A DNA stretch of 42,277 nucleotides from positions 1-42,277 of the IMG/VR virus record IMGVR_UViG_3300021425_000066. One strand, 5' to 3'. The stretch comes from a virus. Made by a program: the position numbers and the translations under genes. Positions 32,117 to 39,526 of the stretch are shown here, one piece after another. Position 1 is the stretch's first letter. Every line of letters begins with the position of its first letter. The notes under the pieces were generated by a model. It ran no database searches, was not told the origin of the DNA, and worked only from the letters and a program-made list of their open reading frames with translations.

Positions 32117-32413
32117 TTGACTGAGATCTTTCAATTGATTGCCGACGTAGGCGCACCTATTGCCGGCAGTATTGTTATGGGTTTTTTCATTTTTATTGTC
32201 ATTAAACAAATACTACAAGGTATTATTGATCAAATTTCAACATTAACTATTTTTTGCGTTAGCTTAGAAAATAGAGCTAGAGTCATGTCAAATGAAATGA
32301 TTAAGATAGATCTATTAGTTAGTAACGCGTTAGAAATGCGTCCAGATATAAACCGAATTGCTCGAGCTGAGAACTTTGTTGAAGATAACAAAATTGACGC
32401 GCGGAGAGATTAA
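32117..32413 (+). CDS. Single-helix membrane protein, first of a pair (98 aa, TTG start)
   Basis: From TTG 32117 the product is MTEIFQLIADVGAPIAGSIV, then MGFFIFIVIKQILQG as a membrane helix, then a helical soluble tail. An ATG at 32113 lies at better spacing from AAGG but is in another frame and stops after three codons. The start is therefore uncertain. The arrangement (short N-terminus, one helix, soluble helical tail) repeats in the next gene, joined by TAATG. Confidence 0.6.
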   Translation: MTEIFQLIADVGAPIAGSIVMGFFIFIVIKQILQGIIDQISTLTIFCVSLENRARVMSNEMIKIDLLVSNALEMRPDINRIARAENFVEDNKIDARRD

Positions 32414-32682
32414 TGGTAGAATATGGATTAGTGCAGCTGATTAATAACTATGGATTTCCAGTCGTTGTTATGATTGGTTTGGCATATGTAATATATTATA
32501 TATGGAAATTCATAAATGAAAATATCCAGCCAAAAATAAAAGAAATGCATACCGCTCTTATTCGAGTCATCGATCAAACACGTATGTTAGATCAAGACAT
32601 GATACGACTTAAAGAAAAGATTAATGTAGCTTTAGACTATAAAGAGCAAGAAAAGAATTCTAATCAGAAGAAGAAACCTTAA
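32413..32682 (+). CDS. Single-helix membrane protein, second of a pair (89 aa)
   Basis: MVEYGLVQLINNYGFPVVVM opens the chain, then IGLAYVIYYIWKFINE forms the membrane segment and a charged coiled-coil-like tail follows (ALIRVIDQTRMLDQDMIRLKEK). The pair shares a common plan with the 98-aa gene. Its 3' end overlaps the opposing 59-aa gene by 23 bp. A holin-like or complex-forming role is possible, not shown. Confidence 0.7.
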   Translation: MVEYGLVQLINNYGFPVVVMIGLAYVIYYIWKFINENIQPKIKEMHTALIRVIDQTRMLDQDMIRLKEKINVALDYKEQEKNSNQKKKP

Positions 32683-32839
32683 TAATTCCGTTTTCCCAAT
32701 TCTCTTTTACGTCTTCTGCATAATATATACTTTTGCCCGGCAGTGATCTAGTTTCACGAAGAAAAATAGATTCGCCCTCCATCTCATATAAATCTACAAC
32801 GTAGCCATCAGACGTTAGGCGAATCTCTGCGCTACGCAT
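32660..32839 (-). CDS. Small unknown protein (59 aa)
   Basis: ATG 32839 overlaps the stop of the next gene upstream (TAATG). The sequence starts MRSAEIRLTSDGYVVDLYEM, then GESIFLRETRSLPGKSIYYAEDV, and reads as a compact beta protein. The first of three coupled tiny genes with the same style as the 58-aa one. Unknown function. Confidence 0.7.
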   Translation of the reverse strand: MRSAEIRLTSDGYVVDLYEMEGESIFLRETRSLPGKSIYYAEDVKENWENGIIKVSSSD

Positions 32840-33015
32840 TAAACCATTCCTTTAGATATCACATATCCAGATTGCTCATCGCGAGCTCGAAAGTAAGTTC
32901 CAGTTTTTAGGTTCTTAGTTTGCTTCACGATATCTGAAGTATTAGAGACATGGCAGACTCTTTGCTTTGTCCAACGCTTGCCATCAAATGAGGTTTCAAT
33001 TAGTACACGTGCCAT
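32839..33015 (-). CDS. Small unknown protein (58 aa)
   Basis: MARVLIETSFDGKRWTKQRV opens the chain, then CHVSNTSDIVKQTKNLKTGT and YFRARDEQSGYVISKGMV. Beta-rich and basic. Coupled by TAATG at both ends to its neighbours. The family is not recognised. Confidence 0.7.
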   Translation of the reverse strand: MARVLIETSFDGKRWTKQRVCHVSNTSDIVKQTKNLKTGTYFRARDEQSGYVISKGMV

Positions 33016-33194
33016 TATATTTTTTCCTTTAGTGTGTTTTTCTTTTCTTCAATACGAATTATAATTTCCTTTAAATCAGGAATATTCACTTCATTTAAAG
33101 ATTGCTGATCATATTCAATTACGCCTTGGCCCTTTAAGTTAAATTCATCAATTAATCGAAAATACTCAACGAGCTTACTAAATGAATTATCCAT
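33015..33194 (-). CDS. Small helical protein (59 aa)
   Basis: The ATG at 33194 has GGAGAA at good spacing and is preferred over TTG 33215. MDNSFSKLVEYFRLIDEFNL is followed by DLKEIIIRIEEKKNTLKEKI. Mostly helical; function unknown. Overlaps the exonuclease gene by 8 bp. Confidence 0.65.
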   Translation of the reverse strand: MDNSFSKLVEYFRLIDEFNLKGQGVIEYDQQSLNEVNIPDLKEIIIRIEEKKNTLKEKI

Positions 33195-33852
33195 TTTTAT
33201 TTCTCCACATTTCAATAGCTGACATTAATGGTTTAACCCAATCATCGCGTTTTTCAATAAAAATCTGAGGTGTAGGTGTTTGTTCATTTGCGACAATTGT
33301 AACGAGTTGACTGATAGGTTGTTTAGTTCTTTCTTCCCATGCAATTGCATAAAACGCTTCTTGCATAAAATAATTTTCGATATATTGTTTAGACTTTGGC
33401 TTAGCCGATGTTTTAAAATCAATGATGGATCTTTTACCATCGAAAACACCGACGAGATCTACACGACCAGCTACGCCTAAATATTCTGAGTAAAGAGCTT
33501 GCTCAATGCCATTGACTTCACTGAGTCGATCTTCTAGAGTGTATACAACTTGTTTGTATAAGAACTCTATAAGAGGATTGTCAATCGTAGGTTCAACGTT
33601 TCTCACATGCATTTCTAGGGCATTATGAGTTTGTGTACCACGCCAAGCTGCTTGGCGAGATATTTTCATGGCTTTTTCATAACCAATTCGCTTACGCCAT
33701 TCTTTTAGTGCATCCTCAGATAAGACACTCAAAACAGTCGTAATAGAAGGAAACTTATTACCGTCTGGCGACTTGTATGTCCGGCCGCTTTCTTTTGTTT
33801 CACTAATTAGATCAGCGTACTCAAAATTAAAAATGTTATGCTTATATTGCAT
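33187..33852 (-). CDS. PD-(D/E)XK exonuclease, RecB/MGME1-like (221 aa)
   Basis: ATG 33852 has AAGGA six bases upstream. The motifs in order: FPSITTVLSVL, WRGTQTHNALEMHV (the entry helix with His), VAGRVDLVGVFDGKRSIIDFKTS with the Asp...Asp-x-Lys core, and YFMQEAFYAIAWEERT (the QxxxY helix). This is the layout of phage RecB-like and MGME1-like exonucleases. It probably acts in recombination or host-DNA breakdown. It has a consensus promoter at 33880-33908. Confidence 0.85.
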   Translation of the reverse strand: MQYKHNIFNFEYADLISETKESGRTYKSPDGNKFPSITTVLSVLSEDALKEWRKRIGYEKAMKISRQAAWRGTQTHNALEMHVRNVEPTIDNPLIEFLYKQVVYTLEDRLSEVNGIEQALYSEYLGVAGRVDLVGVFDGKRSIIDFKTSAKPKSKQYIENYFMQEAFYAIAWEERTKQPISQLVTIVANEQTPTPQIFIEKRDDWVKPLMSAIEMWRNKNG

Positions 33853-33879
33853 TATCATTCCTTTTCAATTTATAATTAT

Positions 33880-33908
33880 ATTATATACTAAAACGCCCAA
33901 ACTGTAAA
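33880..33908 (-). promoter_or_regulatory. Sigma70-type phage promoter overlapped by a hairpin
   Basis: Minus strand: TTTACA (33908-33903), 17-bp spacer containing GGGCGTTTTAGTA, TATAAT (33885-33880). CGCCCA and TGGGCG flank the -35 as an inverted repeat, and T-runs follow on both strands. Confidence 0.8.
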
Positions 33909-33937
33909 TAGCCTGGGCGCATTTTTTTAATATATTT

Positions 33938-34360
33938 TTAAAAAAGAGATGGACTACAAGAGGTAGACCGAAGCGCATAAGCCCGGCATATTTCTTTATA
34001 TCTAAGACCATGCGGAAACTTATTTGCATAAGTTTCGCCATTCATTCTCCAACTTTTTACATGAGCAACTTCATGATCTAAAAGATCTTGTAGCTTAGGT
34101 AAACTCTTAATTGCTGTATCTTCTAAATATATTGCTTCTGATCCGTCTAAATATTTAGAAGCTCTTCCAATAACATCTCCCATAACAGCAGGATGATTAT
34201 ATGGAACTACATAAACTTCTGGATATGGTTCAGACAAATGAAAGCGATGGAATGTTTCCATCGCTATTTCTTGTATATTTAAACTATCAGACGACGCTGG
34301 TATACAGCTTACACTCAAAAAGAATAACGAAAAACCAGTTAAGATTCTTCCTATAGACAT
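33938..34360 (-). CDS. Secreted or lipid-anchored HExxH protein (140 aa)
   Basis: The N-terminus MSIGRILTGFSLFFLSVSC is a signal peptide with Cys19 in a lipobox-like position. Residues 95-117 read DHEVAHVKSWRMNGETYANKFPH, giving HExxH (His96, Glu97, His100) and a later His117 as a possible third ligand. A zinc peptidase outside the cytoplasm is the simplest reading; the substrate is unknown. It is the only clear exported enzyme in the window. Confidence 0.72.
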   Translation of the reverse strand: MSIGRILTGFSLFFLSVSCIPASSDSLNIQEIAMETFHRFHLSEPYPEVYVVPYNHPAVMGDVIGRASKYLDGSEAIYLEDTAIKSLPKLQDLLDHEVAHVKSWRMNGETYANKFPHGLRYKEICRAYALRSTSCSPSLF

Positions 34361-34361
34361 T

Positions 34362-34529
34362 TTAGCTTTTTCCGTATTCGTGTCCCGCTACTTGTGTTAA
34401 ACGGTCAACACATTTATCGATAGATGGCTTATTTTTATATAAGCCGAGTGAAACCTCAGGTCTACGCTTTCCGCGGATCCTCCAATTTTTATCGTCCTCT
34501 TTATGCTGCTTTTTAGTGGTTTTAACAAT
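34362..34529 (-). pseudogene. Start-less copy of the C-terminus of the 856-aa protein
   Basis: An open frame of about 55 codons encodes VKTTKKQHKEDDKNWRIRGK, then RRPEVSLGLYKNKPS and VAGHEYGKS, matching the end of the 856-aa protein (VVKTTDADHKKDGYNWRIKG, LYKNKPS, VAGHEFGG). There is no ATG, GTG or TTG; the frame begins TAA ATT GTT. A late-like CATAAATA lies just upstream at 34536-34543. It is best read as a duplicated remnant. Confidence 0.7.
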
Positions 34530-34538
34530 TTAGTCTAT

Positions 34539-34808
34539 TTATGTATAAGACTCCATAACATATACTGTATCATGTCCATTTTCCTTTGCCCACTCTTTAG
34601 CTGAAGCGGCCGCTTGCTGAAAGGTTCCTTTAGCGTGGTGCATATCTTTATGGTCTATATCACCCATCTCCTTATCGCCAAACATCCAAGTACCTTCACC
34701 TTTAGCCTTTTTGCCATGCGCTCTGAGGTAACGTGCGTGGCTAACTGTAATAGCTTCGGTTACTGGTTTCTTCTTCTTACCAAAGAATTCTCTAAATGTT
34801 TGCACCAC
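34539..34808 (-). CDS. Unknown protein with FREF N-terminus (89 aa, GTG start)
   Basis: GTG 34808 follows AGGAG by 6 bases. It begins MVQTFREFFGKKKKPVTEAI, resembling T4 internal-protein capsid-targeting ends. The rest has VSHARYLRAHGKKAKGEGTW, then HHAKGTFQQAAASAKEWAKE, a small basic helical domain. A late box at 34827-34834 precedes it. Confidence 0.7.
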   Translation of the reverse strand: MVQTFREFFGKKKKPVTEAITVSHARYLRAHGKKAKGEGTWMFGDKEMGDIDHKDMHHAKGTFQQAAASAKEWAKENGHDTVYVMESYT

Positions 34809-34826
34809 TATCTCCTGTGTTTAGTC

Positions 34827-34834
34827 TATTTATA
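34827..34834 (-). promoter_or_regulatory. T4-type late promoter box TATAAATA
   Basis: Perfect minus-strand box next to the stop of the 856-aa gene, 19 bp before the GTG of the 89-aa gene. The surrounding TTTAGTCTATTTAT recurs near 34530, at the start-less fragment. Confidence 0.75.
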
Positions 34835-37405
34835 TCAACCGCCGAACTCGTGGCCGGCAACTCTACGCATTTGCTTCTTAAACTCGTTGAATGATGGCTT
34901 GTTCTTATAGAGCTTGATAGTAACCTCGTTACGCCCTTTGCCTTTGATACGCCAGTTGTATCCGTCCTTCTTGTGGTCAGCATCGGTAGTCTTAACGACA
35001 CGACGCTTGTAACCATCTTCCCAAGACTCAGACTTCTTTTTGACACCTTCCATGACCACATTGATACGAGCGGCCAACTCAACAGCTTCGTTTTTTTTCT
35101 TTTTCTTCTTAGCCTTACGTGCCTTTGCAGCCAGGTCCTTATCGGCTCCGCCCCAAGTTCCTTTGGCTTTACGAGTGAAGCTATTGACACGAGCATGAGC
35201 CCATTGCTGTTGACTAGCACCAGGTCTATGACCTGTTTTCCATGCTGCCATTCCACGATTGTAGACTTGCTTGAGAATACCATATGGGATACCAGACTTT
35301 TCAGCCTTTTTCTTTAGGTTCTTCTCAGCTGCAGCTGAGATCTCGTTCAGTTGGCCTGGTGTATCTTTCTTATAATTACGGACCAACTCATCAGTCCCCT
35401 CTTCACCCGCATGAGCAAGGATGGACTTATGCTTTGATGGTTTGGTTTTTGCACGCGCATCACCTGGCGCTGGCTTATATGCCGCTGGATTATCATCACT
35501 CATTTTAGCTTGTTTATTAAACTGAGCTGAACGTTTAGCCTTAGTCGATTTGCTTAATTTTCCACCATAAGTGCGCGTAAGTTTCTCACTTAGTCTTTTA
35601 GCACGTTCGATCAACATACCTTTACGAACTGCGGTATAAAGTTTGTCGCCATTGTACCCTTGTGGTAGGCCAAGTTGGAATGACTCACGGTCACCATTGG
35701 CCGCGGCGATACGCATCTTCGACGCTGACATGCCAGACACGCCTTCTGCGTCAGGGTCACGTTCGCCAGCTGATACGATTTCAAGTGAGTTGAAGTTGTA
35801 GAGCGAGTTAGACATTGTGCCATTGTACTTATTAAGACGCACAGTGTACTCATCGACTCGGTCAGAGCCACCAGCGACGAACTTAACGTCAGTGTAGCCT
35901 TGCTTGTGTAAACTGACTAAGGCTTGAATAGCATCTTTGGCATCGCTTACCACAATGTTGTCAGCATGCTTCGGGAACATGTCTTTCATGAATGCGATCT
36001 TAGTTTCGTATGCGAGTGGGTTCTTCTGGGGGTTTTTGGTCGAGTGGGATGCGTAGATGCGATACTCTCCGCCCTGAGCAACCGATGCAATCTTCTCTAT
36101 CAGCTTGAGATGCCCGATAGTTGGTGGATTAAACCGGCCAAATGTTATGACGATTGACTTGCCCTCGGCTTCGTTCATAACTTCCTCTTTTACTGCTGAC
36201 GGTTTCTGCCAGCCCTTAATGATATCTGGGTTGAAGTTGTTGGTTGAGAACTCCATACGATCGACGAGCTTGTACGCGCCGTTGTCGAGACGGTCAATAG
36301 CAACATAGCCTTCTTCGCCTGTCGCACGGTATCCGTTCTGTGTTAGGAGGAATGTGTCCATCTTCGAAATGGTTTCAAGCTTGCGAATGATAAGGAGCTT
36401 AGCTGCTACGATAGCTTTCTGAAGGTCGAACACCAACTTGAGGTTGGCTTTGTTCTCAGGCGAAAAGAACTTCATGAACTCATCGAGCTTGGCTTGTTGT
36501 GTGGCTTTACCCTTCTCGGTCTTACGCTTCTCGATCTCAGCACCGAACTTATCTTGGATGAACTTGATCAAGCCTTCGGTATGAGCAGCGGTATCGCCAA
36601 TGTTCTGTCCTGCACGAACGAGACGGTTGTTGTAGGTCTCTATGGTCTGTGCAATCTGTGGAGTGTTCTGTATCTCACGGATCGTGGTGCCAGATATCCT
36701 TTGAAAGATCTTACCAGCAATAGAGATGGCTTGAGTAACTTGAGCAGTCTCTTGTGCAGTCATGGTCGCAGTGCCAGACACATCACGGACTTGAGCATCT
36801 TGGTACCACACATCCATCGCCTTACGGAACTCAGAAGCGTCAACATCAAAGGATGCGTTCATGCTCTCAAGGTCATTGCCTTGGTAGCGAGTGTGAAATA
36901 CGATACCTATCTTTGCTGCAGCAATGCGCTTTCCTTCAGGACTTGCAGCATCGACCGCATAGGCAATAGTGTTAGGTTGGAACGTGATATAGTCTTTACC
37001 GCTGATGGTCTCGAACTTCTTGTCACCGTCAGTGAACATCATGTCACCCTGGACGATACCTCGGATGCCAAGCTGTGGAAGATACTTGAGTGCGGTCTTG
37101 AGCTTGTCTGCCAAGTCACCTGAAGTGTCAGCATCAACCTCGGCGTCAGTGGTGTATACCTTTGGGTTCTTATTAAAGATACCCTTCTTCGCAACGAAGA
37201 ACTTACCATCAGCAACTGCAGGATGTGAGCCAGCAAAGACAGAAGGGGCGCCATCCCACTTGACAGTCGTATTAAATCTTTCAGACGTTTGCCCTGCCAG
37301 CATGTCACGAAGCGAACGAAGTGCTTCAATAGCTTGGCGGGTGCCCTCGACACCGTTGTAGAGTACGGCATCTTCGAGGTGAGTCATGTGGAGATTTTTA
37401 GCCAT
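34835..37405 (-). CDS. Multi-domain nucleotidyltransferase fusion: KxDG ligase-like, HxGH adenylyltransferase and basic C-terminal domains (856 aa)
   Basis: Residues 1-385: THLEDAVLYNGVEGTRQAIE and TTVKWDGAPSVFAG, where Lys49-x-Asp51-Gly52 looks like ligase motif I; IVQGDMMF (116-123) and EEGYVAIDR with YKLVDRMEFS (364-387) could be motifs III, IV and V. Residues 416-580: IVITFGRFNPPTIGHLKLIE (HxGH-type, His432) and SGMSASKMR (557-565), an NMNAT/cytidylyltransferase-like domain. Residues 600-856 are very basic, with SGIPYGILKQVYNRGMAAWK and GHRPGASQQQWAHARVN, a domain I recall as DUF5824-like, ending LYKNKPS...VAGHEFGG. A linker reads KEEVMNEAEGKS. The substrate of either site is unknown. It lies in a late operon with virion-like proteins. 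Confidence 0.72.
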   Translation of the reverse strand: MAKNLHMTHLEDAVLYNGVEGTRQAIEALRSLRDMLAGQTSERFNTTVKWDGAPSVFAGSHPAVADGKFFVAKKGIFNKNPKVYTTDAEVDADTSGDLADKLKTALKYLPQLGIRGIVQGDMMFTDGDKKFETISGKDYITFQPNTIAYAVDAASPEGKRIAAAKIGIVFHTRYQGNDLESMNASFDVDASEFRKAMDVWYQDAQVRDVSGTATMTAQETAQVTQAISIAGKIFQRISGTTIREIQNTPQIAQTIETYNNRLVRAGQNIGDTAAHTEGLIKFIQDKFGAEIEKRKTEKGKATQQAKLDEFMKFFSPENKANLKLVFDLQKAIVAAKLLIIRKLETISKMDTFLLTQNGYRATGEEGYVAIDRLDNGAYKLVDRMEFSTNNFNPDIIKGWQKPSAVKEEVMNEAEGKSIVITFGRFNPPTIGHLKLIEKIASVAQGGEYRIYASHSTKNPQKNPLAYETKIAFMKDMFPKHADNIVVSDAKDAIQALVSLHKQGYTDVKFVAGGSDRVDEYTVRLNKYNGTMSNSLYNFNSLEIVSAGERDPDAEGVSGMSASKMRIAAANGDRESFQLGLPQGYNGDKLYTAVRKGMLIERAKRLSEKLTRTYGGKLSKSTKAKRSAQFNKQAKMSDDNPAAYKPAPGDARAKTKPSKHKSILAHAGEEGTDELVRNYKKDTPGQLNEISAAAEKNLKKKAEKSGIPYGILKQVYNRGMAAWKTGHRPGASQQQWAHARVNSFTRKAKGTWGGADKDLAAKARKAKKKKKKNEAVELAARINVVMEGVKKKSESWEDGYKRRVVKTTDADHKKDGYNWRIKGKGRNEVTIKLYKNKPSFNEFKKQMRRVAGHEFGG

Positions 37406-38394
37406 TATATTTCTTTCGTGGTTGATGGAATACTACCGCGTGCGAACACACCGATGCGAGCGTGTGATATACTAACACCTGCAATTGTTGCTCCGCGGTC
37501 GCCGGTATACCGTGCAAAGTAAACACACTCGTATCCAGACCCGGCCGGCGGAATGTCACCGTTAGTGCCCTTATGTGTTGACTCGATAGTGTACACGCCT
37601 TTGCCTACAGGCTTCAGCGTCATTAGTCCTTGATGAAACTCATCGCAGTTATTGATACCCGGAGCAGCGCCATAGTTGACACCATATATAGACATGAGTT
37701 CTACATTCTTATCCTTAACATCTCTAAACACCGATGCCTGCCTTGGTTGGAAACCTTCTGGGTATTCCTTCTGAAGGTCTTCCATAAACTTCTTGACTCC
37801 CGGATTGTTAGCAAATGATGTATGTGAAAGGCCGCCGTATTGTTGAAAGTGCGATGGCTTACTGCCGTCCTTATGTGAGATAAATGCGACTGGGTTTTGG
37901 TTCATATCGATAATTGCAAAGTCAGCCTTCGGAGTTGCTGGAACTGAAATCATTGCAGCGCATTCAACGATGCGGCCAGCAATCTTTACCTTAATGGTTG
38001 GGCTTCCCTCTTTACCAAGAACCTGCTCAAGCTTATTATTAAAGTCGTTAAGTGCTGCGTTCTCTGCCTTGATACGATTTAACCTGTCTTCGCCACCAAG
38101 GTCAGGATCTTTAAAGAAATCACGAGGATATCTGATAGTCATCTCCTGACCATTGAGTGATCTAACCTTCACGTCTTTAGAGAATCCACGAGTTTGAAAC
38201 CCTTGTGCAAATGCTTCAAGCTCAGAAGGATCAATAATGACATCACCCTTAACAGACATGAATGGTTTACCGTCTTTTATTTTGTCTAAGAATATGCCTA
38301 CTCGTGCACCGCCGCGCTTCGTCACATCACTATGAGCAAGTCTCTTGTATGTGTTTTCAAACATGCTTTGCTCGAATTGCTTAAACGTTTTCAT
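37405..38394 (-). CDS. Unknown protein with capsid-targeting-like N-terminus (329 aa)
   Basis: It starts MKTFKQFEQSMFENTYKRLA, similar to T4 internal-protein leaders. The central part reads PKADFAIIDMNQNPVAFISHKDG, then FQQYGGLSHTSFA, a conserved pattern I recall from marine T4-like phages; D...xHK suggests a nuclease-like fold but this is not secure. It is coupled to the 856-aa gene by TAATG. Confidence 0.68.
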   Translation of the reverse strand: MKTFKQFEQSMFENTYKRLAHSDVTKRGGARVGIFLDKIKDGKPFMSVKGDVIIDPSELEAFAQGFQTRGFSKDVKVRSLNGQEMTIRYPRDFFKDPDLGGEDRLNRIKAENAALNDFNNKLEQVLGKEGSPTIKVKIAGRIVECAAMISVPATPKADFAIIDMNQNPVAFISHKDGSKPSHFQQYGGLSHTSFANNPGVKKFMEDLQKEYPEGFQPRQASVFRDVKDKNVELMSIYGVNYGAAPGINNCDEFHQGLMTLKPVGKGVYTIESTHKGTNGDIPPAGSGYECVYFARYTGDRGATIAGVSISHARIGVFARGSIPSTTKEI

Positions 38395-38402
38395 AGTTAT
38401 CT

Positions 38403-39188
38403 CTATTGAGGATTGTCTACTAGGATAATATCAAACGTAGCTGAACACGTTGCTTGCTGTGCAGCCGTTACGTCGATACGGATATCAGTCTTTTCTGGGA
38501 ATACAAGTGGAACTGGATACTCGGTAATAATATTCTGGCCACCGGCTGAATGGAACTGTCCTTTGATACGGAATGTACCACCGAACTCTCTTGCCATCAA
38601 GTTATACTTCATCGCTGAGTTAGTTGATGCTTTGTCTGAACCCACTTGAAGTTTTATTAGGTATGCCGTCTTACCAGCTGGAACTGTGTACACAGACATG
38701 AGAGTCTGGCCATTGTCTTCTATGATCTTCGCAACAATACTACCACCTTGGTTGATGGTCACGTCGGCGTCGTTATTGGTATCGACCATATAGGCACGGT
38801 AGATACGTGAGAAGGTCAACGATCCTGAGGAACCGATCGCAATTGTTTCGTTCTGTAGGTTATAGTCTGCGTCAAGTCCTTCAACGTAAACGTCAGCGCC
38901 TGAGTTCTGAGTAGAGGTTACTGAGATGACACCGTTCGCCGGATATGGATAAACTGCCGTACCACTGTTCCCATCCCATATAGATCCTGCAGTTACGTCA
39001 CCGTCGGTCCCGCCAAACTTATTGATATGGCTATAACCGGTAACGTCACCTGCGGCAATAGGAATGTTCGATGCTGCACCAAATGAGTTAATGATATTGC
39101 CAGCTTGATCGGCCAGCATTACAACTTCATGTATATCGTTATTTCCATTTCCATAGTGTTTACTACGGCCTACGCTATACTGTGCCAT
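38403..39188 (-). CDS. Virion structural-type protein (261 aa)
   Basis: The N-terminus MAQYSVGRSKHYGNGNNDIH is followed by beta-rich text: GVISVTSTQNSGADVYVEGL, SRIYRAYMVD, LMSVYTVPAGKTAYLIKLQV and PLVFPEKTDIRIDV. Such proteins occur as virion components in marine T4-like and T7-like phages. A capsid decoration or fibre-related role is likely. Coupled to the 100-aa gene and under the late promoter at 39510-39517. Confidence 0.7.
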   Translation of the reverse strand: MAQYSVGRSKHYGNGNNDIHEVVMLADQAGNIINSFGAASNIPIAAGDVTGYSHINKFGGTDGDVTAGSIWDGNSGTAVYPYPANGVISVTSTQNSGADVYVEGLDADYNLQNETIAIGSSGSLTFSRIYRAYMVDTNNDADVTINQGGSIVAKIIEDNGQTLMSVYTVPAGKTAYLIKLQVGSDKASTNSAMKYNLMAREFGGTFRIKGQFHSAGGQNIITEYPVPLVFPEKTDIRIDVTAAQQATCSATFDIILVDNPQ

Positions 39189-39490
39189 TAGTTATCTACC
39201 TTTGATCCTGCGCGCCACTGATAACACGACCAATAACCTGCGGTCGTCTTATCTTTTTTCTGATCACACTTATGACGTGCTCTAAAACTTTTACGACGTT
39301 TTGGATCGTCTCTTTTAATTTCAAGATTTGGATCACCGAACCGTACAACCTTTACATTCCCGGTCTTAGGATCCTTAACATATACTTTAAACTTTTTACC
39401 GCTTTTTTCAGAAGTACGAATAGGGTCATTGAGCTTAACCTTACGTCCTTTGTAAGTAGCTTCATTAATGTATTCGGAAAACTTTTTCAT
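39188..39490 (-). CDS. DUF5872-like small basic protein with capsid-targeting-like N-terminus (100 aa)
   Basis: MKKFSEYINEATYKGRKVKL begins the chain; MKKFSEYINEA closely resembles the MKTYQEFIAEA leader of T4 internal proteins. The body has VYVKDPKTGNVKVVRFGDPN, KRDDPKRRKSFRARHKC and TTAGYWSCYQW, the pattern I remember as DUF5872. His/Cys residues could bind metal. Late promoter 20 bp upstream. DNA binding and packaging in the head are plausible. Confidence 0.75.
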   Translation of the reverse strand: MKKFSEYINEATYKGRKVKLNDPIRTSEKSGKKFKVYVKDPKTGNVKVVRFGDPNLEIKRDDPKRRKSFRARHKCDQKKDKTTAGYWSCYQWRAGSKVDN

Positions 39491-39509
39491 GAATAGAACC
39501 TTTCAGATC

Positions 39510-39517
39510 TATTTATA
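39510..39517 (-). promoter_or_regulatory. T4-type late promoter box TATAAATA
   Basis: Perfect minus-strand box in the gap between phoH and the 100-aa gene. It would drive the 100-aa, 261-aa, 329-aa and 856-aa genes as one late unit. Confidence 0.8.
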
Positions 39518-39526
39518 TATGTCAAG

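Noticed and set aside
31749-32209. Open frames across 31749-31931 and 31901-32209
   Set aside because: They run through the tmRNA, whose structure explains the sequence; neither has a good start.
34792-35283. A 163-codon minus-strand frame overlapping the 856-aa gene
   Set aside because: It uses another frame of the Lys-rich end of that gene; the product is low-complexity and starts without signals.
36494-37123. A 209-codon plus-strand frame opposite the 856-aa gene
   Set aside because: It is antisense to a gene with clear motifs, has no ribosome site, and its sequence looks like a composition shadow.
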